From Opisthorchis felineus (taxonomy: Eukaryota > Platyhelminthes > Trematoda > Opisthorchiida > Opisthorchiidae), in assembly GCA_004794785.1 (NCBI GenBank), contig SJOL01008821.1, positions 890,484-954,483 on the forward strand: DNA of 64,000 bases, read 5' to 3'. The notes under the pieces were generated by a model. The model ran no database searches. It was not told where the DNA came from and worked only from the letters and a program-made list of their open reading frames with translations. Shown here one piece after another: positions 24,345 through 36,017 of this stretch. Within the stretch, counting starts at the first letter, position 1, and every line of letters starts with the position of its first letter. Position numbers and translations under genes: made by a program.

Positions 24345-26337
24345 GTAAGTATGCTTATTTTTATTTTTTGTACTTTGTCTGTTGGTCTTGCTTTTTTCGT
24401 GCCACTGTTTTATCGACTAGTATGTAATAAGCATCCAACACGTCGCCAGATCCTACTTCACTCTTCCTCGTTTATCTCCAGAGTTCTGAATTTGGGGACT
24501 GATTCATACACGAGGTCGTATCACTTGTGGGACCTTCTTTGACACAAGTAACTTTGAGACCACTAAAGTTTGGCCTTTCGGATTGAGAACAGCTCGTCGC
24601 ACCTTCAGTATTTCCTGCTATTCGATTTAGATAAATTGTACTTTTCGGCATGTGACATTACGTTTTGAACTTCCTTCATCCTAGTATATTATGGCGTCAT
24701 GCGCAGTCTATCTCCGACTGTCGTACTGAATAGCCCGAACATTCAACCACCCTTCACTCTGTGGGATTTGATCCTATGGACTGGGATTGCTTCGTTCACA
24801 TTTCTGTGCTCGCACACATATATCGTTTGGTACGCGCAAGGTGCGTGGTCTGGACATCCCACCGTGATATCCTTGAAAAAACTCTCCGACTCTACGAAAA
24901 GCGAGGGACAGTCATCTGACCCGCCAGATCAGTGGTACGTTTTTGTGTTGCGTGATATTGAATACGACAGAATAGGACACTGTATCCAGCCCTATCGTGT
25001 TTTAATACTGGGGAACCATGTTTTTCACGCCGAAGGTTTCCATTTGACGAAATTCACTGGTTACAAGCTGGTCGGTATAAACTACCTTTGAAATGTGGTT
25101 TTCAAATCAAGATATTCTCGTGTACGTCATATTCACAAGTGAGGTTGGTGACCGGTTGTTTTAGAGCTGAGAATGTGAAATTAGAAATTAGAAATCGGAC
25201 TCTCGAATCTCATCACCCCACCTGATGGGTCCCAGTCGGGGCGTAACGCGCAGTGGATTGTTTATCCAGGATCGGCCGCTTCTGCTTTGTATGAGTCTTA
25301 GATTGTCTCTCAAAAGTAGAACTGTGCATCGGCTTTGTTTCATTACGGGCACGCCACGATGGATAACACATTTCGACAGAGACCGATTTAGTTCCATTTG
25401 AGGAGGGCAGCCTTGACATCAAATATTTTGAACTTGGCCATGCAGTGTCACATGACTGATAATCCAAGGAAGTTTAGATGTTCTTATATATGCACTCCCT
25501 TACGATACATCCCCTTCAACCGGTTTTCTTCGACTGCATTTTCAACGATGGCCAGCAGTAAATTCTCATCGACGATCAGTTTCCCCACAAGGACATTGAT
25601 GTCTCCCCCGTGGATAACTCTCTTTTTCCCAAGAAGTTCTGCATACCCTTATTCATGGATTTCGAGATTAGAAATCCTCAGTTCTCTTTTTTCATTTCAG
25701 GTGGCTGTCCTACGTTTCAAGCATTAATGCAGAATGTAGACGCCCGGACAAATTTGTTGCCAGCCAAGGTGGGCTTTCAAGCAGCTGGCCTGGTAGGCGG
25801 ATGATTGTAACGGATTCGTGGATACTGACATCCCACTTCACAAAATTCCGTGTGGTGAAGCAATCCCCGGACGAACTGATAGCAGTAGTGGCATCTGCGT
25901 CGTCTGTTTTTGACACTAACTCTTTCACAGAAGGTGGGCGTCCTGCTGGTGAGAGTTTGGGAACCCAGACAATGGTCACTGTTCGGTTTGCCAACGTCCA
26001 TACTGGAGCCTGTATTTTGAGCTTTGGGTGAGCATATATACATAGTAACTGTTAATTGCGGGTTCTTTTGGACTCTCCAACAAAACGTCACATAGGAATG
26101 CATACCTCGGGGTAAAATCGTAACGAAAAAATGGCTGATTGCCCAATCCTATCTTATTCCCCCATTGCCCAGTTTGGTTTTAAAACAATGTGCTCCGCTG
26201 TGTCGTTAGTAGAGATGTCAGTCATCACTGGCGCACTGGATCATATGCTTCGTACTTCATCAGTCTGCTCCGTATAAAGTAAATGTCAAGGATATTTCTT
26301 ATCATCCGTCGTGTTTCGAGGTTAAAATGTACTATCC

Positions 26338-26377
<40 letters not shown>

Positions 26378-27002
26378 ACATTTCGTTTATTTCGATGCCG
26401 TCAGAAAGTATTCTGTGTTATCTTCTCCTCGTGGTAAACACGGCCTTCTCCGGTTTGCCGACATTCCACTAAACTGTGCAAAAAAGTATCACTCGGATTT
26501 TATTGGTCTGTACAAACCTGCAGGAGTCTTTTGCCACACCATTTCAATTTTATGGCCCTAAATTATTTGTCAATTCCACAGTTGTTTTCAGATCCGGTGT
26601 TATGTTCATCATAATAAAACATATATTACCACTAAAGTTCGCTTCAACGGGGCAGATATTATGGGCTTCCATAGATCGAGTTTCCAATGCTTTTTCACCA
26701 TATTCTCAAACCGAAAAGCGACCTATCGCTGACTGGAAGCTCTAGTTACATGTAGTAATCTTTCCTATGCTCTAGAAATCCCGTTTATTTCTGTTTCGCC
26801 ACGTGGGACTCATTTTGCAGGAAAAATTATCATTCAGGTGTAAAATNNNNNNNNNNNNNNNNNNNNNNNNNNNNNNNNNNNNNNNNNNNNNNNNNNNNNN
26901 NNNNNNNNNNNNNNNNNNNNNNNNNNNNNNNNNNNNNNNNNNNNNNNNNNNNNNNNNNNNNNNNNNNNNNNNNNNNNNNNNNNNNNNNNNNNNNNNNNNN
27001 NN

Positions 27003-27041
<39 letters not shown>

Positions 27042-30000
27042 GTATTGGCGGCTGGAAACTTATCGCATAGAAACGTAATTCAATTTCGAGTGCAGTTCCG
27101 CCATTGAATAAAAATTCAAATCGCCCTGATCGAGTATTGAATCGCAAAATCAGAGGCCCATCGTTTACTGGAAATCCCACCAAATTTAGTTTATTTTCAA
27201 CACCGATCGTTATCCCTAGGTAGTTTATTAAGATGAGCGTATTTCAACTGCGACTAGCCTTTTATACGTTCCCTCGTTTCTTTTTCAGTTTGTTGGCCTC
27301 TAACTTGGATGCGCTCCGTTCCAAGCTTCAATGCCCACTGATTCATGCTGAAGGAGTTCAACTCGAACCTACCGTAGTGCAACGGTTCATTGAGGCATTT
27401 ACCAGGGTTGTTGAAGAAAACGACCTAGTCCGCCCGCCTCCAGGCCTAGTAAGTTTGTTTCAGTATGTTCTTATGGTACCATCGGGACAGTGCATTTCAA
27501 TGAAATTCTACCCTGCAATGTATCAATCCCATCGTCCATTTAGCTATTTCCGGTTTTCTCATAAGTTTTCGGATGTGTACTCGCAGAACTCACTTCTCAG
27601 CTGTTTATTCTCCGTTTTTCGATCGGTTAGAGGGTGCAACGTAATACTAGGAGACTATCACTAACTCGCGCCTGCGCCTTAGTGACCGCAGAAAATGCCA
27701 TTCAGACATCTTTGTTGTCGCCACCGACTGTTGTGACCTGGCTCAGGTATGAAGTGAAAAGACTATTACCCTTCTGAAACACTGTACATTTTGTCGTGTC
27801 AGGATGAACTGATCGGAATCTTCGGATGTCCCTGTGAGGTGTGCGATTCTCAGGGTTGCCTGAGTCAAAGTCGGACACACGTTGGATGTGTGAATGTCAC
27901 ATAGAGGCTCTTTCAGGTTCCTACTTGAAGTTATTTAGAACTCCATTGGAACATATTTACATGATGGTTCAAGCTGGAGAGTCCTTTTTTAATCAGTTTT
28001 CTATGGTCGATGGTCCCAGACTCTAGTCTTCTAGATGTGTGGCGGTTTTCAAGTACAACTCTGTTTTTCGGACTATTTGTTCGTGTCTATCCATCTTACC
28101 AGTAAATATGAGGGTTTGTGGCTCCGATACACTCAACTGTTGCTATTTTGTCGGTCTTTTTGTAACGCAATCTCGCAATCAATCAGATTTTTGTTTTTGA
28201 GAAGCGTTTTTCGTCAAAAAATTTCGTTAAGCATTGTAAACCACCGTGATGCTTCACTCACCCAGAGCCTGACCTACAAGGCTGCTTCCGGCTTTGTAAA
28301 GCGTCCAGTTAACCAGTGAGCTTCAATATGCCGTTGGGGGTTGTTTATCATTTATCTATGTTTCATTGCTTTGGCAGCTTAAGCAACTGTGTACTACAAT
28401 GTGTCTCGAGTCCGCTGAGGGACGTGACCTACAAAGTTAAAAGAAAACACTTGAAACGGGAACTACAGGGGTTATATGGGAATCATGTCAACTGGATCGA
28501 GAACCACAGTCTGATGCAACTTATGCAGCTAACTGTGTGGCATTTGTGGTTGACCATACAGTGATCTTGTCATGTTCTAAGGAATCCGGAGATTTTAGAA
28601 GATGCCCCAATCCTCTGCTTTTGCTCTTTACAAAGGTTATAAATAGCAGCTTCTCTACACTCGATGTTTCTTCTCGATTTCTGTGCAAATGAAATGGTGT
28701 TATGTGGAGATAGTGCTCAGTGCGTGCCGCACTGAGGCGGCTTTCAAAATGAAACTTCTTATTACATCCAAGACATCATCCGTCTTCCCCGACGAAGCTA
28801 TGAAAGTGGACTCGCATTTACCTGGCTAGACACTACCGGGTTAGTATTTTCCAGAATCATCTAAAAGAAGACCCCATAGGGGAACAGTGACCCCGCAGAC
28901 CTTGATAAACCGGACTTGGCTTGGAACAATAATGGACTTTGGACTTTTACGGTATTCACGTATGCAGGCAACTATAAAGGTAGCAAATGATGACTACCTT
29001 ACCTATGAGGTGTGACATGGATGATGATGGATACGACTGGATGACCTGAATCTCTCAGTCTTCACAGTGCCTAATCGCCGGCTGTCAGCAGTGCGTCAAA
29101 GTGTTGCCATCGTTAAAAGATTCCACAGTAAAACTCCTCCAGGACGACCACTGATGGGACTGATCAAGGCCAACCCTCGTAGAGAGGTTTACGCAGAAGA
29201 GGCTGGTATAATTTGTTGCTTGTCTCTGATTAGGGTGTTGTAAGTGTAGTTGGCAAAAAGGATGCAAGTTTGGCCTAGCTCGTGCTACCAGAATTTCGGG
29301 AAGAGGGTAATCTCCCTCAACAAAGACCACTCACGAGGAACGGCTCAGCTAATCTTATTTGAAGAGGGGTGCTTTCTCTTGGGGGAGGCGGCGCCGTCTA
29401 TCAACCACGTGAGCAAATAATTATGCGCATACCCAAATTTTACGGCAGCGAAGCATCGGTGTTAAACACTGATGTCGTGCTGTCGATGACGATGATGCCC
29501 AAATTTTGATGGTAGTGCAATAATACACTGAAACAAGTGCCATGATATTGCAACCCTCCTTTGTAACAAGTACTCTCGTTTAAAAACCACATTTTTTTGT
29601 CTACTGACACTGCCGCTGTGTTAGAGGTTTGAAGGACTCCGTCAGGGAAACTCCACATTACAAACGCCAACTGGATTTGCACCAGATTTCAGAATTATGA
29701 CCCATCTGATTGTAAATAATTTCAATCCGTTTTGGGCGTCCTATTTAGTGACAGTCAACCTTAGTGTCGAGGCTGTCTAAAGCTGCGTTTAGTCTAAACC
29801 GTTTTGGAGATGGTGACACTGGTGTGCTTGGTATGGCATCACCAAGCTGTATTCTAGCTCTCTGTTGCGTGTTACAGCGAACCCCAGGGACCGAAGTCAT
29901 TGGTCGTGTAATTTTATCTCCGGTAAGGCCACCATGTGGTCATATGTTCGCACACCTCAATGTGAGCATAATATCAAAAGTGTTTCAATGTTCCAGTATG

Positions 30001-33000
30001 CGGTTCGAATCCTCATGATAAAGGTTACTTCCAGACCTCCTATCCTCCTGTGTCCCTTCAGAACTAAAGGGCGAGAAACGTGAGTATATTAACCGGTTTT
30101 TGTATCTTGACAGCTGCATAAGCCAGGACTGTTACCTGACCGATGAAGTAATTCAACTCTCGAGCTGCATTTACCAACGTCATCTTCGTCCCAGAGACGA
30201 ATTTCGATGAGGCCAAAGGGTCATGTCTACAAATCGACCCTGAGGTCAGTCGCACGCTGTGGCTGTGGAACTTGGCCTTCCTGATCTAAAGACCTCAAAC
30301 TTCTCTAGGCATTTGATCACCGCCGTCTCTGGATTATAGCAGGCGTCCATTTATGAAATAACCGGACCTTGCTGTGGCGTGACGGCTTGTTTACCTCCTC
30401 GATCCATTGAGCTATACTGTGGGGTGTCCGTGTAGCACTCATAGAGTCTTTCATACCAGGATAGACAATGGTTAGAGGTCCAGGCCCTCCAGGTTGGGGT
30501 TTGAACATGCGTGGCGACTTGTTCTGTAAAAATGGAAACACACTTGAGTTTTCCGCCAAAAACCGCTGTCTTGCGGTCAGAATTTTAGCCGAAGTTTTTG
30601 GTTGAAAAGCCTAGTCGTCCTGTCTATGTGTGGGTGCCCTAACAGCATCCCAACCCACGTACAACCATGATACAGCTAATGATACCGTCATACCACGTCG
30701 GCCGTCGTGTGTCATCAGCCGTGTCGCCTTACTTGCTGCATACAGCAGGGCGTGTAAGCGAAAATCGCTGGTGCCTCCCTTTTACTTCGACATGCTTTTT
30801 CTCCCCCACCCCATCAATAACTATTTCCTTGTAGGCCCGTCAATCAATCAATCAATTTATCAGCCATAAACCGTGTACCATAGGCACACTGGTTCCAGCT
30901 GCTACAGTTTCGATCACCGGGAAGCGGGAATGTGGGACGTACAACCAAGCCTTGGAGGCGAAGGCAGTTAGGACTGATGACTCCGTCCGTCATACATCGG
31001 CTTTGAAAGCAACATCTGCGCGTCATCGGGCGCCAACATCCTCAGGCAGCTCAAAATCACTCTTCAAGTGTCGACGTCCAGTCTACTTGACTGCTTTCAA
31101 TGTCTGCACTCTGAAGCAAGCAGGATAATAAGCTGCTCTTGCTCTCACACCGGACTCGCTTGGCATTGATGTGTGCTGTGTATCAGAAACAAGAATTCAC
31201 GATACAACTCCACTCACTTCCAGCTGCGCACTTCAGGCAATCCAGAGGCTGCTACTGCAGGATGTAAAAAAAATCGTTCAGTTGTAGCACCCTTTCGGTG
31301 CCTAGCTGCCATGCCACCAGAAGAAAGCACGAGTGCTGGGATATTGCCAGGTTGTCCAAGCCTAGACAGCGGAAGTCGAGAGGCAGAGGTCGGGTTCGAA
31401 CCACGGGCCTTCCGGTCAGTAAATTTGCGCTCTAACCACTTTAGCCATCTCGCCTGCAGGATGTGAAGGAGTTGGTATCGTCCTTAGTCACCGGGCGGAA
31501 GTATCCTTGCTTGACTGGATACCGGTAAATAGTCGCCTATGTGCAGTTCATCTGGTGACGTCTGTGAAGTAGTCTCACAAGTGGGAAGTTAATTGTTGTC
31601 TTTTTGCCGTGTATGCTTACGCTTCAACGGCCTGTAGCTCTGATACCATCGAAAACAAGTTTTATGACGCCCTGAATGTCCTATTGCGGTGTGCCAGAAG
31701 CTCAGACATCGTTGTGGTTGCCGGAGATCTCAATACACAGATGGACAGGCTTAGCGTATCTGAGACTGGATTAGGTGGTCGACATGGACTGGACTCAGTA
31801 CGTGCGGACAATCGTGGACGAGTGCTCCAGCTGTGCGCTGACCGTAGACTGTTTTTATGCAGTTCTAATTTCCGAAATAACCGAAGTTGTCTGGCCACAC
31901 GCACAGTTACAACTTCAAATAGCAACAAATTGAGGATTAATTCATAATCCCGTGCTTTGTTCATCCAGACGACCACCAGTCGCTTGTTGTGTCCTGTGGT
32001 AATCGTGAGTTCACTTGTTCATTCTCCATCAGAAACGAGGTTTCTGGAATTGTTGACGCAGGTAAACATATTTGGAGCCAACATGGACCAAGTGATGGCA
32101 AGTATAGGCACTCGTCGCTAAGTGTAGCTATGTTCAGTGATATAAATGCTGCGTTAATTTAACTGATTTCAGCGCCTCAGTTGGCAAGTACATTCTTCTA
32201 TCGAGCTTGTGCGGTGGTATGGAGGCAACAAATTGGCTCGATGCGGTCCAGATGTATTCGACTATCATTACCCATTTCCTAGGTAGCTGGATCCATTTCT
32301 GCAATTAACCCCACTGTCTCTCGTCCGAGTAAGGCTTAGGAATAATCTGGAAAACCGTAACTAGTGGAATACTTTTAGAGTACTTTTGTGCCTGCAAATA
32401 CACTTCACTCTGCAAACACAGAGTTGCGTAAATTCATGAAGCACGTGGTTGCTGAACGAAATCAACCCGCATTGTACCACTATGGATAGAAAATTGAGTT
32501 TCTATTGCAAATGAACGTGTTACCTGATTTTGGGTGGATTGATTTGAACCTGCGTTTGTTGAAGGCCGTTTTTCAAACCGTACTGTATGGGAGTCCAGTG
32601 ACTACTATGATTAGGACTCATGTTTGGAATTCTTATGCCAACTATCGAAATTTGGAACAGAAGAGATTCAAATTGCGCTGCCGAATAAGTCTACCAACCT
32701 CAATGCACGGCGGAAGAGCATTGCGGATGCTGGTGCCACAAAGCTATAGAAAATGCCTTTAGAAGCTAATGGCTTCAAATGTTTGTGAAACATCGTTGGG
32801 AGCTATTCCGATCAAACGAATGTGGAAATCGGTGTCTAGGAGACATGCCACGGCAGTGCTACCTGTAGGTGATGCACACCACGTTCAGTCCATTTTGTTC
32901 ACTTAGACAACCTCATTTATTTGGGGTTGTGAATATTACACTTCGTTCCCTCACATGCACTATGGCAAACCTAGATAAAATAACAACTTGTAAATGTTGT

Positions 33001-35383
33001 TGTGATCCAAAAGGATTTCCCCGCAGCGCCCCATTCAATAACTGAACTGGTTATAGCTTTTAAATTACGGTATCTTGCCAGTCATGTAAGTGAGACTGAA
33101 AACGTGAGACATACCCAAGCACACAGCGCGACCCATCGGACGCCCGTTGAAGTCAGCAAAGCCCAAATTGGTGGTTAGATACTTATAGTTTAGGGGGACT
33201 AATTTGTTCCAAGGTTCACTTACCCAGGGCAAGCCTAATTGATGCAGACAATCACTTTCCCTACCAGACATATGGTTACAATGAGGCTTAACAGTTTTCT
33301 ACATCCCATCCAATACTTGCAGATATCACGCGCAATGTGTTGTAATGTGGTATGATTGGAATACTAGCAAGAGGAGTTGCTGAGCCAAATGGCCAACTAC
33401 GCAAGCTTGAACCCTGTCACACTGAGCGGCTGAGGTTTACAGATGAAACAGGGACTGAACGGATGCAACCAATTGATTGCTGGTCTTTAGAATTGTTGTT
33501 GTGGCTGACAGAATTAGCCGGAGGCTTGTTGTGCTGGCATCAATTCAGTACGCCGAGTAGCCGAAGGCCACCCAAGAGGAAACGGATCGAAAGAAAGCAC
33601 CCTCCCATCGATGAGACAGCTTTCGTGCACGGGTTTTTTCGTTCATGGAAAAGAACTCCCCCTAACAACTCGGAATACACTCGTCCCAGGAATGACTAAC
33701 TACCCCCCTTATAGTAAAAATCACAATAGAGATGTCTGTCATTTGCCTGCAATTATAAGTCGAATTTCGGAAAAACCGGCGAATTCCCCCAACTCCACTT
33801 CTACCTTATTCTGTTACGCCTCTTTCTTACAGACATAGCTTGATCTATTTCGATCAGTAGTATAGCATACCATAATTGCTGGATATGTAACGCAGATGCA
33901 GTGTGTATCGAAGATGCTGAAGCTAGACGGTGATATAAAACAACACACATTAACTTATTGTTCCTCGTGCTTCCGATAGATACCATTGTGTCCTACATTG
34001 TTATCTTCGTTTTTAATTTTTATTTGAGTCTGGATAGTCTACTGTTTCGACCCAGGTGCTAGGCTATGACAACAAACATGCAGGCACCTGACACTCATCC
34101 ATCGGGATATCTCATCTCTGGGGCGAGATGGCTCAGTGGTTGGAGCGCAAATTTACTGATCAAAGGTCCGTGATTCGAACCCGACCTCTGCCTCTCGACT
34201 TCTCCTGTCTAGGCTTGAGCAACCTGGCAGTATCCCAGCCCTCGTGCTTCCTTCTGGTGGCATGGCAGTTAGGCACGAAAGAGTGCTACAGCTGAACGAT
34301 ATCTCATCTGTGCGCATTCATAGTTGCTCGATTTTTGCGCATACACTGCGGCTGAAGTGACCGACGTCATCACACCCTGACGTTTGTTGTTTAAAACATC
34401 CAAAAGGCATCGAACTCTCTCTAACCAGGCCTAGAAAACTCAGAACATGCTCCATATTTGTCCCTTCTCTCAAGATAATGCAATTTAGCATTCCGTATAT
34501 TTGAAAACATGGTGAACCATTCGACCTCAGATGCTAAAATTATAGTTGTTTTGAAACCAAACGAAGGCCGATCTTATGCGATCGTAATAGTGTAGCTGTT
34601 TTGCAAACTCACATTAAAGTATAACTTTCGTGTCTGCTACTGAAAACCAGTTTCCTTTCTTTGGATATTCTAATGAGTGGTTGCCGATAAGGAGTTTGGG
34701 TGTATTTGCCTACTGGATACAGTCCACGGAGTTTGAGCTTTGTATGACCCCATTCTTTGGGAAAGCCGAAGGATGACACTATAAATAGACAGCTTGTACT
34801 CATTACTAGTGCATGTCTGTCATCCGGAAGGTTTATTTTTTGTCTCTGGACAGAAATATGACGAGTCATTGTTGCAAACTGCTCAGCGAACTTTAGAAAA
34901 CGTATTTTGTTTCCTAAAAGTTCAGTCCATCACTGAATGTTGATAGATTTGTTCTGTGTGTAGTCAATGTGAGCGATGTGAGGAGTGACCAAGTTGCCGA
35001 ACGGTATCTTCAGCTATTCAGGACTTTCTGTTGAATTCACTCAACTTTGTCTACCTCTTATTCATACCAAGGAACTGGAACTGTGCATCGGTTGTGCTTC
35101 ACAACCCGCCAATGTCATGTTATCCCAACGATGTGATCCAGAAGCCCATGCTCAACTGGATGCCGAAATTGGTTCAGCTTTTCTCTATGTCCCGCCCTGT
35201 GGGGTTTGTCGTTGCCGGCCAATGTGGTGTTTAGAATGTATGGCCCGTTGGTTCGCTTCTCGTCAGACGGAATCTCATCGTCCTCCAAACATCTGGCTTT
35301 CTGGTCGTGTGCCGTGTCCAACTTGTCGATCTATTTTCTGTGTTCGTGATGTGATTCGTCTACAAAGTGAACCAATGCAATAG
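24113..35383 (+). CDS. TMEM129: TMEM129, ER-membrane RING E3 ubiquitin ligase (5 exons, 426 aa)
   Basis: Joining 24113-24344, 24685-24934, 25701-26027, 27289-27448 and 35072-35383 gives 1281 nt with all phases matching (1, 2, 2, 0). The protein has three hydrophobic segments near the N-terminus (the first at about residues 13-35) and an atypical C-terminal RING. RING residues include Cys328, Cys331, Cys366, Cys369, Cys371, Cys376, Cys379, Cys405 and Cys408, with the family signature [18 protein letters not shown] and VPCPTC. Conserved features shared with human TMEM129, as I remember it, include LGSE...FHLRRTA near the N-terminus and VIVTD-like MIVTDSW. The family acts in ER-associated degradation, ubiquitinating proteins pulled out of the ER membrane. 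It is longer than the human protein (about 362 aa), mainly in the middle. Intron 3 holds an assembly gap; intron 4 is 7.6 kb and full of transposon pieces. An AATAAA at 35911 may end the transcript. Confidence 0.93.
24685..24934 (+). CDS. TMEM129: TMEM129 exon 2
   Basis: Acceptor TTCCTTCATCCTAG, donor GTACGT at 24935. It carries a hydrophobic span ([16 protein letters not shown]) and [10 protein letters not shown], aligning with the second and third membrane segments of the human protein. The open frame continues into the intron, but the downstream exon and its phase fix the donor here. Confidence 0.85.
25701..26027 (+). CDS. TMEM129: TMEM129 exon 3
   Basis: Acceptor TTCATTTCAG, donor GTGAGC at 26028. 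Reads [16 protein letters not shown], then [19 protein letters not shown] and VTVRFAN, in the order seen in human TMEM129 (SSVNTEFRRIDKF, VIVTDTWVMKVTTYRVHV, LTIRVAS). Two bases carry over to exon 4. Confidence 0.92.
26340..26376. repeat. (CA)n microsatellite
   Basis: About 18 CA units in intron 3 of TMEM129. Confidence 0.97.
26847..27002. other. Assembly gap (156 N)
   Basis: A run of N inside intron 3 of TMEM129. It is followed at once by a (TA)n array, so the true length is unknown and is probably set by the repeat. Confidence 1.
27003..27040. repeat. (TA)n array at the gap edge
   Basis: Nineteen TA units directly after the N run. This is the visible edge of a simple repeat that probably caused the gap. 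Confidence 0.97.
27289..27448 (+). CDS. TMEM129: TMEM129 exon 4
   Basis: Acceptor TTTCTTTTTCAG, donor GTAAGT at 27449. It encodes NLDALRSKL through [17 protein letters not shown]. This aligns with the helical segment just before the RING in the human protein (LCEKLR to FASLVEVNP). It ends on a codon boundary, matching exon 5. Confidence 0.9.
29950..30260 (+). pseudogene. APE-type LINE fragment (RT thumb region)
   Basis: The plus strand reads [18 protein letters not shown], the conserved segment after the RT palm of the LINE family at 21150-22215 (IYLGRCISPSG...DEI). Stops on both sides show it is a decayed short piece. Confidence 0.6.
31030..32120 (+). pseudogene. APE-type LINE endonuclease fragment, interrupted by a SINE
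   Basis: The plus strand encodes parts of an APE endonuclease. [12 protein letters not shown] and CVSETRIHD lie before a SINE insertion. After it come [24 protein letters not shown] (GDLN at 31723-31734), [17 protein letters not shown], and [14 protein letters not shown]. Stops and shifts occur, and the RT domain is absent. It is most likely the 5' part of the family whose RT is seen at 21150-22215. Confidence 0.75.
31266..31453 (-). repeat. tRNA-derived SINE, copy 3, inside a LINE
   Basis: A minus-strand copy flanked by a perfect 11-bp duplication CTGCAGGATGT (31255-31265 and 31454-31464). It carries a well-kept B box (GGTTCGAACC, reversed) and, on its own strand, a tail of eight T after GCTGAACGA-like sequence. 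It splits the LINE endonuclease frame. Confidence 0.93.
34118..34297 (+). repeat. tRNA-derived SINE, copy 4 (best copy)
   Basis: 180 bp flanked by a perfect 12-bp duplication GATATCTCATCT (34106-34117 and 34298-34309). The A box TGGCTCAGTGG at 34129-34139 and the B box around GATTCGAACCC at 34171-34182 show a tRNA-derived head that RNA polymerase III would read. The body has GAGCAACCTGGCAGTATCCC and ends GTGCTACAGCTGAAC. It is not a tRNA gene, because no cloverleaf can be completed. Confidence 0.95.
35072..35383 (+). CDS. TMEM129: TMEM129 exon 5 (RING exon)
   Basis: Acceptor CATACCAAG, stop TAG at 35381-35383. It starts ELELCIGC (human ELEACIGC) and contains the whole atypical RING, ending CVRDVIRLQ. 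This is the strongest family match in the gene. Confidence 0.95.
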   Translation, partial: ELELCIGCASQPANVMLSQRCDPEAHAQLDAEIGSAFLYVPPCGVCRCRPMWCLECMARWFASRQTESHRPPNIWLSGRVPCPTCRSIFCVRDVIRLQSEPMQ

Positions 35384-35935
35384 GCAGCTGCCAAACTGTG
35401 ATCTTCCCTCCACTGCTGTTTTCTACAACTTGCTGCCTTTTCTTGCACGTGTGTGTGAGATCTCATGTGCAGATTACACTTCTTCATCAGTCAGACACTC
35501 GTTTTCTGCGTATTTCGCAATACTCCTTGTGTGTTGTAGCGGAACTGGTTTCAGGCGGAGTCCCTTATTTAGTTTCATACAGTAACTAAACCGGAGATAC
35601 GGTAGACTTCGTGGGTATGTTGGCGCACTTATTGTTCAAGTTTAGGCCTTTAGGATTATTGTAGAACATCTTGTCGATTCTATTTGATTCCACTGTTGTG
35701 GCTTGACGAAAATTATCAGCAGTTGTTCATCTGTCTTCCATTCTGTGCCACAGTAAACCCGCACATTCTCCGTTAGGTTATCATTAAAATCCTCACCCAG
35801 CTTGCGAACAGTGGTTCTACTGAATTAGACGCCCATCGATCATCCGATTGTTCACGAATGTCTCCAAACACCATCGGCGTATCGGGTCGCAAGGCCATAG
35901 TACCCATTAAAATAAAGCTTTGTAAATGCTCAGCT
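35384..35935. other. TMEM129 3' flank
   Basis: Probable 3' UTR. The first AATAAA is at 35911-35916, 528 bp after the stop. No other feature is recognised. Confidence 0.4.
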
Positions 35936-36017
35936 CAGCGTGGCATGACACTAAGCCCCCGTGCTTCCTTCAGGTGGCATGGCATTTAGGCACCTAAAGG
36001 GTGCTACATCTGAACTC
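35936..36017 (+). repeat. tRNA-derived SINE, copy 5 (3' part only)
   Basis: Matches the last 80 bp of the family: CGTGCTTCCTTCAGGTGGCA through GGGTGCTACATCTGAAC. The tRNA-derived head is missing, as expected for a 5'-truncated copy. Confidence 0.75.

Larger units (their letters stand above)
27449..35071 (+). other. TMEM129 intron 4 (7.6 kb, repeat-filled)
   Basis: GTAAGT at the left, CATACCAAG at the right. It contains two LINE fragments, two SINE copies and otherwise unassigned sequence. The open frames at 27841-28564 and 32505-32762 showed no family I recognise. The human protein aligns directly across the junction, so no exon is expected to be missing here. Confidence 0.8.

Noticed and set aside
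24935..25091. Extension of TMEM129 exon 2 to the stop at 25091
   Set aside because: The next exon matches the family only if exon 2 ends at the GTACGT at 24935; the extension has no family match.
26803..27183. Open frames across the N gap
   Set aside because: They are artefacts of unknown bases and the TA repeat.
34129..34182. tRNA gene
   Set aside because: A and B boxes are present, but no cloverleaf can be completed, and the unit repeats as a 180-bp SINE with target duplications.
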